From CAYZJR01 sp964503045 (GTDB taxonomy: Bacteria; Cyanobacteriota; Vampirovibrionia; Obscuribacterales; Obscuribacteraceae), in contig CAZCZI010000013.1 of assembly GCA_964503045.1 (NCBI GenBank), forward strand, positions 62,001-126,000: a DNA stretch of 64,000 bases. The letters run 5' to 3'. Made by a program: the position numbers and the translations under genes. The notes under the pieces were generated by a model. The model worked only from the letters and a program-made list of their open reading frames with translations. It was not told the origin of the DNA and ran no database searches. Positions 53,394 through 61,781 of the stretch are shown here, in pieces. How positions within the stretch are numbered: position 1 is the first letter of the stretch; each line of letters opens with the position of its first letter.

Positions 53394-54092
53394 TCAGTTG
53401 CAGTGCGTCGACCAGACCACGGAGCCGCCGTAGTTGTACACGATCGCGCTGCCGCAGGCCGACACGAACGAGCCTTCGTACGCGTATGTCTGAGAGCCGT
53501 CCAGCGCGTCGACGGTCGAGCCGTCGAGCGCGTCGGTCACGGCGCCGTCGTAGGCGGTGACGAGCGAACCGAAGTTCGCCTCGGTGTAGCCGCCAAGCGA
53601 GTCGACAGTCGAGTTGTCGTATGCGAACACCGACGCACCGACGTCCGCCAGCACGTACGAGTTGTCGTATGCGTTGACGTTGGAGCCGTCGAAGGCGCTG
53701 ACGTCAGAGCCTTCCTCGGCGTCCACTTCCGAGCCGCGCATGGCGTCGATGGTCGAGCCGTTGAACGCCTGGATGTACGAGCCATCGCGACCCTCGACGT
53801 ACGAGCCCTGGTAGGCGTACACCGTCGAGCCGGAGAGCGCCGTGACGGTCGAGCCGTCGTAGGCGTAGACGGTGTCGCAGTTCTTTGCCTGAACCGTTTC
53901 ACCGAATCGCACATCGTACGTGAGGCACGAAGGCGTGGGCGGGTTGGGGTTAGACGGAGGCGGGTTGTACGAACCACCGTGATCGTGGTCCCAGTCGTGT
54001 CCGCGTCCCGAACCGGTGCCCGCTTCGATCGTGCAACCGTTGGCGAAGGCGAGAAGAGAAACGATGGAGATGACAAAGAGAGAGTTCTTCAT
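53394..54092 (-). CDS. Predicted beta-solenoid lipoprotein with 8-residue repeats
   Basis: A 232-residue protein. The signal peptide ends at NGC, a lipobox-like site. After a His/Asp and Pro/Asn-rich linker, residues 70-220 are about 18 tandem octapeptides of the type A-Y-D-G-S-T-V-x (AYDGSTVT, ALSGSTVY, AYQGSYVE, AFNGSTID). The regular G-S-x-V/I plus hydrophobic spacing predicts a narrow beta-solenoid, in the way of ice-nucleation or adhesin-like repeat proteins. Two Cys near the end may close it. The repeats vary in sequence, so they are old and maintained by selection. Role unknown; probably a surface structure. Confidence 0.75.
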   Translation of the reverse strand: MKNSLFVISIVSLLAFANGCTIEAGTGSGRGHDWDHDHGGSYNPPPSNPNPPTPSCLTYDVRFGETVQAKNCDTVYAYDGSTVTALSGSTVYAYQGSYVEGRDGSYIQAFNGSTIDAMRGSEVDAEEGSDVSAFDGSNVNAYDNSYVLADVGASVFAYDNSTVDSLGGYTEANFGSLVTAYDGAVTDALDGSTVDALDGSQTYAYEGSFVSACGSAIVYNYGGSVVWSTHCN

Positions 54093-54873
54093 TTGTTCTT
54101 CTTTCGAGACTCTCCTGAATTCTCAGTGAGTAGCCTCTGTTGTAGGGAGCATAACCAAGAAACCGCGCTAACAGCGCGAGGTGTTCCACTCCGAAAAATC
54201 GGCGCGCCTGAATTACTCAATTAATCCGAACACGTCGAAATGAGCGCGGGAAGCCACTAACGAAGCGACCATCTTGCGAAGTGTGCCGGCACATTCGTTG
54301 CGAAACGAAGGTGAAAAAGCTTTTCTTGCGCTATTGGATTGCCTTGGTGAGTGTTGCCGCTCTGTTTCGAGGGAAATAAGAAAGTATCCCGAATCAACCA
54401 CAATCCATGTGCTGACACAACCTCTAAGAGCTTCGCGCATACGTGACTTTACGAAATTTGAAGTGTAAAACAGTTGGCGCGGCTAGCACCATATACGGTA
54501 TCACACGCAAACAAGCGCAACGAGCCCGGAGTGATCTCCGAGCTACTAGTAATCAAGCTTTTGTCTGTATACAAAAACCTGCGTGAAAAATTTGTGCAAA
54601 ACTGCACGACTGATTTTTTTGTACCTTAATCCTATTTATGCATTCGTGACAATCGCATGTCATAGCGCTAACGCACTCGCTACCGACCCTCAAACGCCGA
54701 ACATCACACGAGCTTGCGTTTACGTTGCACGAGCTTGCGTTAAGCAGTGTACAAAGCATTCACTTTGCACGAGCTTGCGTTAAGCAGTGCACAAAGCATT
54801 CACGTTGCACGAGCCCTGCCAACTTTTTGAAATTTGTTCACAAAATGATTACGCCTTCGAATCATTGGGTTGA
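54093..54873. other. Spacer with a 40-bp tandem repeat
   Basis: About 780 AT-rich bases between divergent genes. The main structure is a tandem repeat at 54706-54814. No gene is supported; short frames crossing the repeat are not credible. Confidence 0.5.
54706..54814 (+). repeat. 40-bp tandem repeat (two full copies plus partial ends)
   Basis: Two full units (about 54725-54764 and 54765-54804) share TTGCACGAGCTTGCGTTAAG, with one or two base differences. A partial copy precedes and another follows. The unit contains the GCACGAGCTTGCGT block three times in all. It may be an iteron-like or recombination-derived array, about 60 bases upstream of a membrane protein gene. Confidence 0.8.
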
Positions 54874-55299
54874 TTGAAACAAGGCGGGTTCTTTTCAGGT
54901 GAGGATGGAACATTGACGGAATCTTTAGAGGATCCGCAAAACGACCGGTCGAAGGCATCTGATCAGGTGGGACCGGCGACAGCCTCGACGCAGCAAGATG
55001 AGGTGTGTGATGTTTCCGCTCTCTTCGGTATGGACCCAAGACAATTGGCGCTTTTGGGATTCAATCTGAGTGCAATTGGCTTCATCTTCTTGAACGTGCA
55101 TTTTGAAGGTTATGTTCCTGCATATGTTGCTGGCGCCTATCTGATTCCGCAGATTCACCACGCACCTTCTGCGCTGGTCCTTGTCGTTGGCGCGGTGATA
55201 TCACTAATGGCGTTGTGCCAGGGCATCGTGTTCACGCCTGGACTCGCGCTTCTTCTATCTGGCTCGGTGCTTACTCACCTTTTGAATATTCGCTTTTGA
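54874..55299 (+). CDS. Small membrane protein with disordered N-terminus
   Basis: A 141-residue protein if started at the TTG at 54874; another TTG at 54913 with a GGTGAGGATGG site upstream would give 128 residues. The N-terminal 50 residues are hydrophilic and acidic, then come three hydrophobic segments (LLGFNLSAIGFIFLNV, ALVLVVGAVISLMALCQGIVF, GLALLLSGSVLTHLL). No domain recognised. It converges with the VWA gene; the stop codons are 27 bases apart. Confidence 0.6.
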   Translation: MKQGGFFSGEDGTLTESLEDPQNDRSKASDQVGPATASTQQDEVCDVSALFGMDPRQLALLGFNLSAIGFIFLNVHFEGYVPAYVAGAYLIPQIHHAPSALVLVVGAVISLMALCQGIVFTPGLALLLSGSVLTHLLNIRF

Positions 55300-55325
55300 C
55301 TGATGTTCATTTGCTTACTTTCAAC

Positions 55326-56147
55326 TCAGTCCAACGATTGTAAGAGCAACTCACGTCTGCCGAGGCGAGCTAAGGATTGAACGACTTTCAACCGAGTCGT
55401 TGAAAGTTCTTTTGCGATTGAATCAGGATCCAAAGTCTTGCCACCCTTTTGAGCATGCGTGAAGACTTCTTGGTCAAACGCTAAATCACCGAATTCTCTT
55501 TGCAGAGATTCGACGATCACTTCGATTACATCACTTCCAGCTTTCGATTCTTCCTTCGAACCCCCTGATCCGCATGCAAGCGCTCTAAAGGATGGTTCGA
55601 CCAAAGGACCATTTCCCATTTGTACGGCGTGAAGCGTGATGCTCTTGCGCTCCAACTCAGCAGTCACTGACTCGATTGTAAGTCCGCTGGGACAAGCATC
55701 CGGCCAGTGATCGCCGGCTCTGAGATTTCGTGTCGGATACGTACGTGTTCTCAGCCAAGTCTCAAAACCATGAGGAGGCGCATCGCCAACAAGAACGATG
55801 AAGCGGGCGCTGTTCTTGCGCCATATAAGTTTCTGACAGGCGTCATGAACGCCGCGGTAAACGGCTTCAGGCGTATCGCCGCCCCCGCCGAGACGGAGCC
55901 CTTCTATTCGTTTCTGAATTTCTTTCGGGTCACGAATGAAGTGATAAACCTTCGTTATAAACGAGTTTTCTTGTGGTGGATGATCGCGGTATTCAACTAT
56001 GCCTACGTGAAGATCGATACCGCCTTCTTTGGAAAGCCGCGCAAGCGCCGCAGAAAGTTTTTGTTTCGCAGCATTGATAAACGTTCCCATGCTGCCGGTT
56101 GTGTCAATGACAAAGCAAAGATCTACATGGTTGAGACTCGAAGACAT
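55326..56147 (-). CDS. VWA-domain protein encoded beside a TROVE-like gene
   Basis: A 273-residue soluble VWA protein. The MIDAS is DTTGS (15-19), with GGGGDTPEAVYRG and FIVLVGDAPPHG forming the rest of the metal site. No signal or membrane segment. The last 60 residues look like a small winged-helix (LDPDSIAKELSTTRLKVVQSLARLGRRELL). It starts 11 bases after the TROVE-like gene stops and has a TAGGAGG site, so the two form an operon. VWA proteins assemble complexes through metal-dependent contacts; this one may act with its neighbour. Confidence 0.85.
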   Translation of the reverse strand: MSSSLNHVDLCFVIDTTGSMGTFINAAKQKLSAALARLSKEGGIDLHVGIVEYRDHPPQENSFITKVYHFIRDPKEIQKRIEGLRLGGGGDTPEAVYRGVHDACQKLIWRKNSARFIVLVGDAPPHGFETWLRTRTYPTRNLRAGDHWPDACPSGLTIESVTAELERKSITLHAVQMGNGPLVEPSFRALACGSGGSKEESKAGSDVIEVIVESLQREFGDLAFDQEVFTHAQKGGKTLDPDSIAKELSTTRLKVVQSLARLGRRELLLQSLD

Positions 56148-56158
56148 TGAGAAACCTC

Positions 56159-57613
56159 CTAACCCGTTACTTGCACCGCAAATTTCTTTCTTGTAGGCAA
56201 TGAGGTTGCCAAAATATCGAACAACAGATCCATTCGAGATGGTCTCGACAGAATCGGAATCAGGTTTGGAAGCGAGTAGTAATCACCTTCGAATATAAAC
56301 GTATCGAATTGGATCTGTGAGTGTTTTAGTTGGCTCTCCAAAAACTCCGTGTGCTGGCCGACCTTAACCAGAACAAGGCCCGGTATTGAATTGATCGAGT
56401 CGCAATAACGTTTAAGAGCATCAGGAAGGAACGGTTCCACATTTTCGTTGAGGTCTGAGACTATGATTATTTGCTCGACGATTTGTTTCTCTTTTTTCAT
56501 TGCCTCTAGGCATGCGCCAATTGATGTGGCTCCGCCGGGAAATACGAGTTGCAAATTCTTATCCCACTGAGAAACACTGGCATCTGCTGGCAGTTCCAAA
56601 CGCGTCGGCGACTCATCAAAGACATACACAAGCAAATCTGCTTTCGTAATTCCGGAAATCATTGAGCCAAGCTGTTTTCCGACGTCTAACGCGACGCTCA
56701 TGCTCGAACTTTTGTCGATCAATAACGCTGTGTCCTTCGAAATCGCACCTTTCTTTTGAAGGCGTTCGTTAATCACTTGTTCCAACTTCTCGGAAGTCTC
56801 GTCATCCACGACTGTCATCTCGGCTGCTTTCATGGCTTTGAAGGCCGAAACCCGATCTGAGCTTGCCGCCTTCCCTATTTTTGTGTCGATCGCCTTTTTC
56901 AGTACCGGATCATCAAAGGCTCCACGTGTCTTCAAAGAGTTCAGTGCGTTAATCACTTCTTGGGGCGACATGTTCTCCACAAGCGCTGAGAGGACCTCGG
57001 GAGTGAGAGATTTGAGTGCGCCTACTGCCACTACCCATGGTATCTTGAACTCTCTGATTATTCTTGACTGAGCGTCGGCATCTTTTGCTTTGGAAAGTTG
57101 CTTCAACGCATAGAAGACACTGTCTTTTGGTGGATTGTTCTCGAACAGGATCGCGTGAGCGCGCTCGCCGGGCTTGATGCTGAGCGATGCATACAAATGC
57201 TTTACGGCTTTTCGACTTCTCACGACGGCGCGATCGAAGTAATTCGGATCACGCTCTCTTTCATGCAGATAGTCTCGAATTGCGGTTCTTGTCGATCGGG
57301 GCAGCTTCCCCAGTTTGCGCTTCATGAAATCGACGACGCGAGAAACCTGATAGGGCGGCAACTCTTCCATCAGGGCGATTCCTGCTTCACGAAAGTCCGC
57401 ATCATCGCTGACGAGCAAATGCGATATGAACACTTCTTTGTGGTCCCGCACGTCACCATTTTGCTGATACCAGACTGCCAGATGCGTGTAAAAGAGCGCA
57501 TCGCGCACGCTCATGCTTTTGTGAAGTTCTGCAATCTTGTCCAATTCCCGGTGTGGGGTTGTCAATAAGCTGTTCAAAATTTCAAGGCGGGTATCCTGCT
57601 CGCTGGATGTCAT
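56159..57613 (-). CDS. TROVE/Ro60-like RNA-binding protein with C-terminal VWA
   Basis: A 484-residue protein. Residues 30-260 are a HEAT-like helical array in the order of the TROVE ring (LFYTHLAVWYQQNGD, LPRSTRTAIRDYLHERE, FDRAVVRSRKAVKHLYASL, HAILFENN, FKIPWVVAVGAL, NALNSLKTRGAF). Residues 295-450 are a VWA domain with the MIDAS DKSSS (300-304). Ro60/Rsr proteins use this ring to bind Y RNAs and misfolded RNA and act with PNPase in RNA quality control. The assignment is by architecture and local pattern. The ATG at 57613 has a GGGAG site; the longer frame to 57664 is not preferred. Confidence 0.65.
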   Translation of the reverse strand: MTSSEQDTRLEILNSLLTTPHRELDKIAELHKSMSVRDALFYTHLAVWYQQNGDVRDHKEVFISHLLVSDDADFREAGIALMEELPPYQVSRVVDFMKRKLGKLPRSTRTAIRDYLHERERDPNYFDRAVVRSRKAVKHLYASLSIKPGERAHAILFENNPPKDSVFYALKQLSKAKDADAQSRIIREFKIPWVVAVGALKSLTPEVLSALVENMSPQEVINALNSLKTRGAFDDPVLKKAIDTKIGKAASSDRVSAFKAMKAAEMTVVDDETSEKLEQVINERLQKKGAISKDTALLIDKSSSMSVALDVGKQLGSMISGITKADLLVYVFDESPTRLELPADASVSQWDKNLQLVFPGGATSIGACLEAMKKEKQIVEQIIIVSDLNENVEPFLPDALKRYCDSINSIPGLVLVKVGQHTEFLESQLKHSQIQFDTFIFEGDYYSLPNLIPILSRPSRMDLLFDILATSLPTRKKFAVQVTG

Positions 57614-58169
57614 TTGCATCACTCCCTGCAGTCGGCTTGTCGTGCTGGTTTTAGTGGGTGTCAATTGTATATTCGATCGACGCCTGTTTCCTGAAATCGC
57701 TGGATGTCAGGAGGTGTGAGCTTTTCGATTGCCTTAAGCATTAGCTCGCGCGAGGTTAGTTTTGTGAAGGAATCGTTCTGCGCGTACTAAAGCTCTTGCA
57801 TCAAGAGCGCAAAAAAGTTGAGTGTTACTTGTTCATTTTGGTTTCACAGCTACAGACGGAGTTATCAATCTCTCTAGTGGCATTTGCTTCGTTTCTCGCG
57901 GATCAAAACCTTGCTCGCGCAAGTGCGACTGAGTCCGCGTGTGCCGAACCAAGAGGAACTCGCTAATTAACCCCTAGCTTGCGAAGAAGTCCTTCAGAGC
58001 TCTCTAGTGAGCTGTCTCAACTGTTCACTGCGTACATCTTGCTTCTTCGTTCCAGCACTGTGTGTTCTTGTCCGGAGCTCATCTGGCGGGTCACATCAGC
58101 GGCGTTTCAAATCAACATCTTCTCCTGGTGCAGTGACAGCCGCATCAGGACTCGGTATTGGAGCAGTCC
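57614..58169. other. Spacer upstream of the TROVE-like and P-type ATPase genes
   Basis: About 555 bases between divergent genes. If the TROVE-like gene has a Y RNA partner, this is where it would most likely lie. I see no convincing tRNA-like fold, but several short inverted repeats (for example around 57740-57800) make a structured RNA possible. Confidence 0.4.
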
Positions 58170-60074
58170 ATGGGTAAACATCACTCAGGATCTAACGAAG
58201 TCCCTGCCAAAAAGGCACTATGCGGTGGGTGCCAGCACGGAAGTGAATCTGGCAAAAGGGACTTGGTTACTACACTTCGCATACTTCTTGCGGCGGTGGC
58301 AGCGGCGTTTGTCTGGTTCGTTCCGGGACCTTACGCAACTGCCTTGGGATTCGCCGCGACTATCTTCTGCGGTTTCCCAATCTTCAAGCAGGCGATGTCG
58401 AACTTGCTGGCCAAGCGCATGACGATGGAACTCTCGATGACCATCGCCATCGTCGCTGCCCTCAGTCTGTTCGAAGTCCTTACTTGTCTCGTCATCATAT
58501 TCTTCGTTCTCATCGCCGAAGAGCTCGAGAGTCTGGCAATTCAGCGCGGTCGACATTCCGTGCGCAGCTTGCTTGAACTCTTGCCCCGCACAGCTCTGAA
58601 GCTGGAAGGTGGAGTCGAGAAGGAAGTCGACGCCAGGAATCTCGCAAAAGGCGACATCCTCATCGTCAAGCCCGGCATGCGGCTCGCCGCAGACGCCACA
58701 GTAGTTTCCGGGCACACCTACATCGACGAGGCGAGCATCACCGGCGAACCGATGCCGTCTGAAAAGACTATTGGCTCGCGAGTTTATGCAGGAACCATCA
58801 ATCAGTCCGGTGCCATCGAAGTCCGCGTGGACAACGTCGGTGCCGACACTGCATATGGCAAGATCCTGCAGGCCGTCGAAGACGCCGAGAAGTCCAGGGC
58901 AAACGTGCAGAAGATCGCCGACAGGCTCGCTGCATACCTGGTCTACTTCGCGATTGTCATGGCCGGCATCACTTTCCTGATCACGCACGACGTCAACCAG
59001 ACCATCTCCGTCATCATCGTCGCGGGCGCTTGTGGTATTGCTGCAGGTACACCATTGGCGATTCTCGGCGCAGTGGGGCGTGCGGCTCAAAATGGAACGG
59101 TGGTGAAGGGTGGTATCTACATGGAGAAGTTGGCCACCATCGACACGGTTGTGTTCGACAAAACGGGAACACTCACCGTGGGCAAACCAAAGGTGGTCAG
59201 CATCATTCCGGCGTTCGGTGTGACACCGGAAACGGTGCTTCGCATCGCCGCTGCCGCCGAAACCATGTCGGAGCATCCGATTGCGCAAGCAGTGGTCACT
59301 GCCGCTCAGGAAGAGGGTTTCGAGGTTCAGCGACCTCAGAAATTCAATGCCATCGGCGGACGTGGCATCGCTTGCACGCTTGACGGCGATGAAATCGTCG
59401 TCGGCAACAAGGCTCTCATGGTCGAGCGTGGCTTCAACGTCCCGCTTCGCATGCAGCAGCCAGCCGACCGCACATCCGAAGTCTTCGTGACGAGGGGAGC
59501 CGCGGTCATCGGCCGCATTCTCGTCGCCGATTCGCTGCGTCCTGAAGCGGTGGAGATGGTGAAGCAACTGAAAGAACTCGGCATTCGCGTGCTGCTTCTT
59601 TCCGGCGATACCCCCACCACCGCTGCCATAATCGCCCGCCAGCTCGGCATCACCGAGTACGCAGGCGGATTGCGGCCTGACGACAAGCGAGTTCGTGTCG
59701 CGCGCCTCATCCAAGAAGGGAGCAAGGTAGCGATGGTTGGCGATGGCGTCAACGATGCTCCTGCGCTGATGGAAGCAACCGTCGGCGTGGCTATCGGCTC
59801 GGGTACGGACGTTGCCGTCGAAAGCGCTGATGTCGTCCTGATCGGCAATGACCTGCTCAAGTTTGTCGAAGCAGTGAAAATCGCGCGGCAGTGCCGCTCG
59901 ATCATTTACGCCAACTTCGTCGGCACGTTGGTCATCGATGCTCTCGGCATGGTCCTTGCCTTCTTCGGAATGCTGTCTCCGCTACTTGCTGCCTTTGTGC
60001 ACGTGGGTTCGGAACTGCTCTTCCTGGCAAACTCGGCTCGCCTGCTGCCCATCAAGCGCAAGAAGACGAAGTAA
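58170..60074 (+). CDS. Divergent P1B-type metal-transporting ATPase
   Basis: A 634-residue heavy-metal P-type ATPase. DKTGT (Asp330) is the phosphorylation site, SITGEP the actuator motif, SEHPIAQAVV the P1B His-Pro motif and MVGDGVNDAPAL the hinge. The metal site motif in the membrane is CGIAAGTP (Cys288) in place of the usual CPCALGLATP, so the Pro is lost and the second Cys missing. There is no N-terminal HMA domain, only a His/Cys-rich start (HHS...CGGCQHG). Substrate may be Zn, Cd or Cu-like but is not predictable. A GGAG site supports the ATG at 58170. Confidence 0.88.
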   Translation: MGKHHSGSNEVPAKKALCGGCQHGSESGKRDLVTTLRILLAAVAAAFVWFVPGPYATALGFAATIFCGFPIFKQAMSNLLAKRMTMELSMTIAIVAALSLFEVLTCLVIIFFVLIAEELESLAIQRGRHSVRSLLELLPRTALKLEGGVEKEVDARNLAKGDILIVKPGMRLAADATVVSGHTYIDEASITGEPMPSEKTIGSRVYAGTINQSGAIEVRVDNVGADTAYGKILQAVEDAEKSRANVQKIADRLAAYLVYFAIVMAGITFLITHDVNQTISVIIVAGACGIAAGTPLAILGAVGRAAQNGTVVKGGIYMEKLATIDTVVFDKTGTLTVGKPKVVSIIPAFGVTPETVLRIAAAAETMSEHPIAQAVVTAAQEEGFEVQRPQKFNAIGGRGIACTLDGDEIVVGNKALMVERGFNVPLRMQQPADRTSEVFVTRGAAVIGRILVADSLRPEAVEMVKQLKELGIRVLLLSGDTPTTAAIIARQLGITEYAGGLRPDDKRVRVARLIQEGSKVAMVGDGVNDAPALMEATVGVAIGSGTDVAVESADVVLIGNDLLKFVEAVKIARQCRSIIYANFVGTLVIDALGMVLAFFGMLSPLLAAFVHVGSELLFLANSARLLPIKRKKTK

Positions 60075-60173
60075 CCCAAACGGCCTTGGGTTGTCTTTTT
60101 GCGCACCGTTTTCATCAAACCGGCGCATCGGAAACGATTCGCTAGTGATTTGCGGTCAGTTTGTTGAATTCTT

Positions 60174-60211
60174 CCAGAAAGCCTGTGACCGCCAGGCTTT
60201 CTGGTTTTTTT
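60174..60211 (+). terminator. Intrinsic terminator of the P-type ATPase gene
   Basis: A perfect 11-bp stem CCAGAAAGCCT with its complement, a 9-base loop and then seven T. It lies about 100 bases after the stop codon. Confidence 0.92.
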
Positions 60212-60275
60212 GCCAATTGCTACTATATTCTGACGTATGAAAAGCTGAAACCCGCCTCTGTTCAGTCGAAGAGTG

Positions 60276-60307
60276 TTTGTTTGATTTTCTCGGGAAAATC
60301 AAACAAA
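60276..60307. repeat. Dispersed palindrome, copy 9 (32 bp)
   Basis: TTTGTTTGATTTTCTC and GGGAAAATCAAACAAA, 16-base halves with one T-G pair near the centre. It lies between the P-type ATPase terminator and the TPR gene. Confidence 0.9.
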
Positions 60308-60554
60308 AAGCCAAAACGCAAAATTGACCACACTTTGCGGGATTTTTTCATAATTGCGCTTTGCAACCCCGGGGCAACACTGATTTGTGCTACCAAATGT
60401 GGTGGCGCTCGCTGGTGTGAATCTGACTGGTTCAAATTCCCTGGATTAAAATATTTCTGTTCGATTTTCGCCGGATGGTTCCATTGTTCATTTGGTTCAG
60501 GCTTTGAATGCGTATTTGTGTTTCACTGTTATTGTTCCCGACTAGTGAAAAACT

Positions 60555-61574
60555 ATGAAAATCCTTCAAATCTTTGCCATCTTATTCGGGTTGTTTGCCT
60601 TCGCGTTGGTTCCTGTCGGCGCCGACCAAAGCGGTGCGACAAACGACACCGCAAATAAATCTGCAAATGAATCTGCAAATCCTGATGTTGAGCGGGTCCT
60701 GGAAATCATGGACCAAGCCACCGCTTTGTCGGATAAAAAAAAGGAAGAACAAAAGGCATTGCTCTTGCAGGCGCTTCAATTGGCGGAAAAAGCAACTAAG
60801 GAATCGCCAAAAAATGCAAAGGCGTGGTGGGTGCGAGGAAATGTTTTCTATTGTCTGAACCGCAAACAGGAAGCCGAAGAGTCAATCAGAAAGAGCATCG
60901 AGCTAGATCCGAAGGCTGCAAGCGCACACAGTTCGCTAGGCCAGATTCTGGCTGAAAACGGCAAGAATGACGATGCCGTCAATGCTTGGAAGAAGGCTGT
61001 GGAGGTTGATCCTACCTACGTTAACGCCTGGGCTAACATAGGACAATGCTATCAACTCCAGGGAAACCAAAAAGAATCTTTGGAGTGTTGGCGCAAAGTT
61101 GTTGCCCTCGATGATCTTGATTGGCGTGCGTGGTCGAAAATAATTCAGTGTTCCGATTCAAAGGAGGAGGCTGAAAAGGCTAGAAATAAGCTATTTTCAT
61201 TACACAACGAGGGCAAGATCAAAACCCGCCGTTTTTGCCGCGAGCAATTTTCAGTCGGATCCAAAAAGATAATGGCGTTCGAATACTTCGTTCCAGAAGG
61301 CTGGGAACATGTTCGCTACGAATTCTACGTCATGGGAAAAAGCGATACCGAGCCCCCTCAATATCGATATGTGTTGGGTGAAATCGATGGTGACACCGAA
61401 CTTGCACGATCACAAAAGACAATCGGGCCTGATGAACACATGTTTTGCATTGATGGTTTTCATGCCGGTAGACAAACTCTCGTGGCAATGATTAAAGGCA
61501 AAGAGGCGCCTGCTTATGAGTCGGTTCGCAAACTGATTTGTGAGCACATTACAAAGAGTGTAGCCTCTCCATAG
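60555..61574 (+). CDS. Exported TPR-repeat protein
   Basis: A 339-residue protein with a signal peptide (KILQIFAILFGLFAFALVPVGA) and four TPR-like units between about residues 50 and 190 (KAWWVRGNVFYCLNRKQEAEESIRKSIELDPKAASAHSSLGQILAENGKNDDAVNAWKKAVEVDP... pattern). The C-terminal third (KIMAFEYFVPEGWEHVRYEFYVMG...) is beta-rich and not recognised. Probably periplasmic, binding a partner. AT-rich. It starts about 480 bases after the P-type ATPase and is likely its own unit. Confidence 0.85.
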   Translation: MKILQIFAILFGLFAFALVPVGADQSGATNDTANKSANESANPDVERVLEIMDQATALSDKKKEEQKALLLQALQLAEKATKESPKNAKAWWVRGNVFYCLNRKQEAEESIRKSIELDPKAASAHSSLGQILAENGKNDDAVNAWKKAVEVDPTYVNAWANIGQCYQLQGNQKESLECWRKVVALDDLDWRAWSKIIQCSDSKEEAEKARNKLFSLHNEGKIKTRRFCREQFSVGSKKIMAFEYFVPEGWEHVRYEFYVMGKSDTEPPQYRYVLGEIDGDTELARSQKTIGPDEHMFCIDGFHAGRQTLVAMIKGKEAPAYESVRKLICEHITKSVASP

Positions 61575-61781
61575 GCCGAGCGCCTCTATCGAGTCTGTAA
61601 GTCACAATCCGTGCCCTATAGCACTGTTTACGCAATGCGCAAGAAAAATAAAGATCACGACCGTTGTCAGGATTTGCGCTTATACTTGCCGAAGTTCGTT
61701 GATTCGGATTCAATTGCCGAACTGTACAGTTCGGTGCAAAAGAGTTCGAGCAGGGGATTGTATGGGATTGTCTAAAGACCA

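Larger units (their letters stand above)
60075..60554. other. Spacer with terminator and palindrome
   Basis: About 480 bases holding the terminator of the P-type ATPase and palindrome copy 9. The remaining AT-rich part should contain the promoter of the TPR gene. Confidence 0.5.

Noticed and set aside
54706..54814. CRISPR array
   Set aside because: The repeats are directly adjacent with no unique spacers, and no cas genes are present.
60425..60460. Possible tRNA T-arm (GGTTCAAATTCC)
   Set aside because: The flanking bases do not form the T-stem and no acceptor or anticodon arms can be placed around it.
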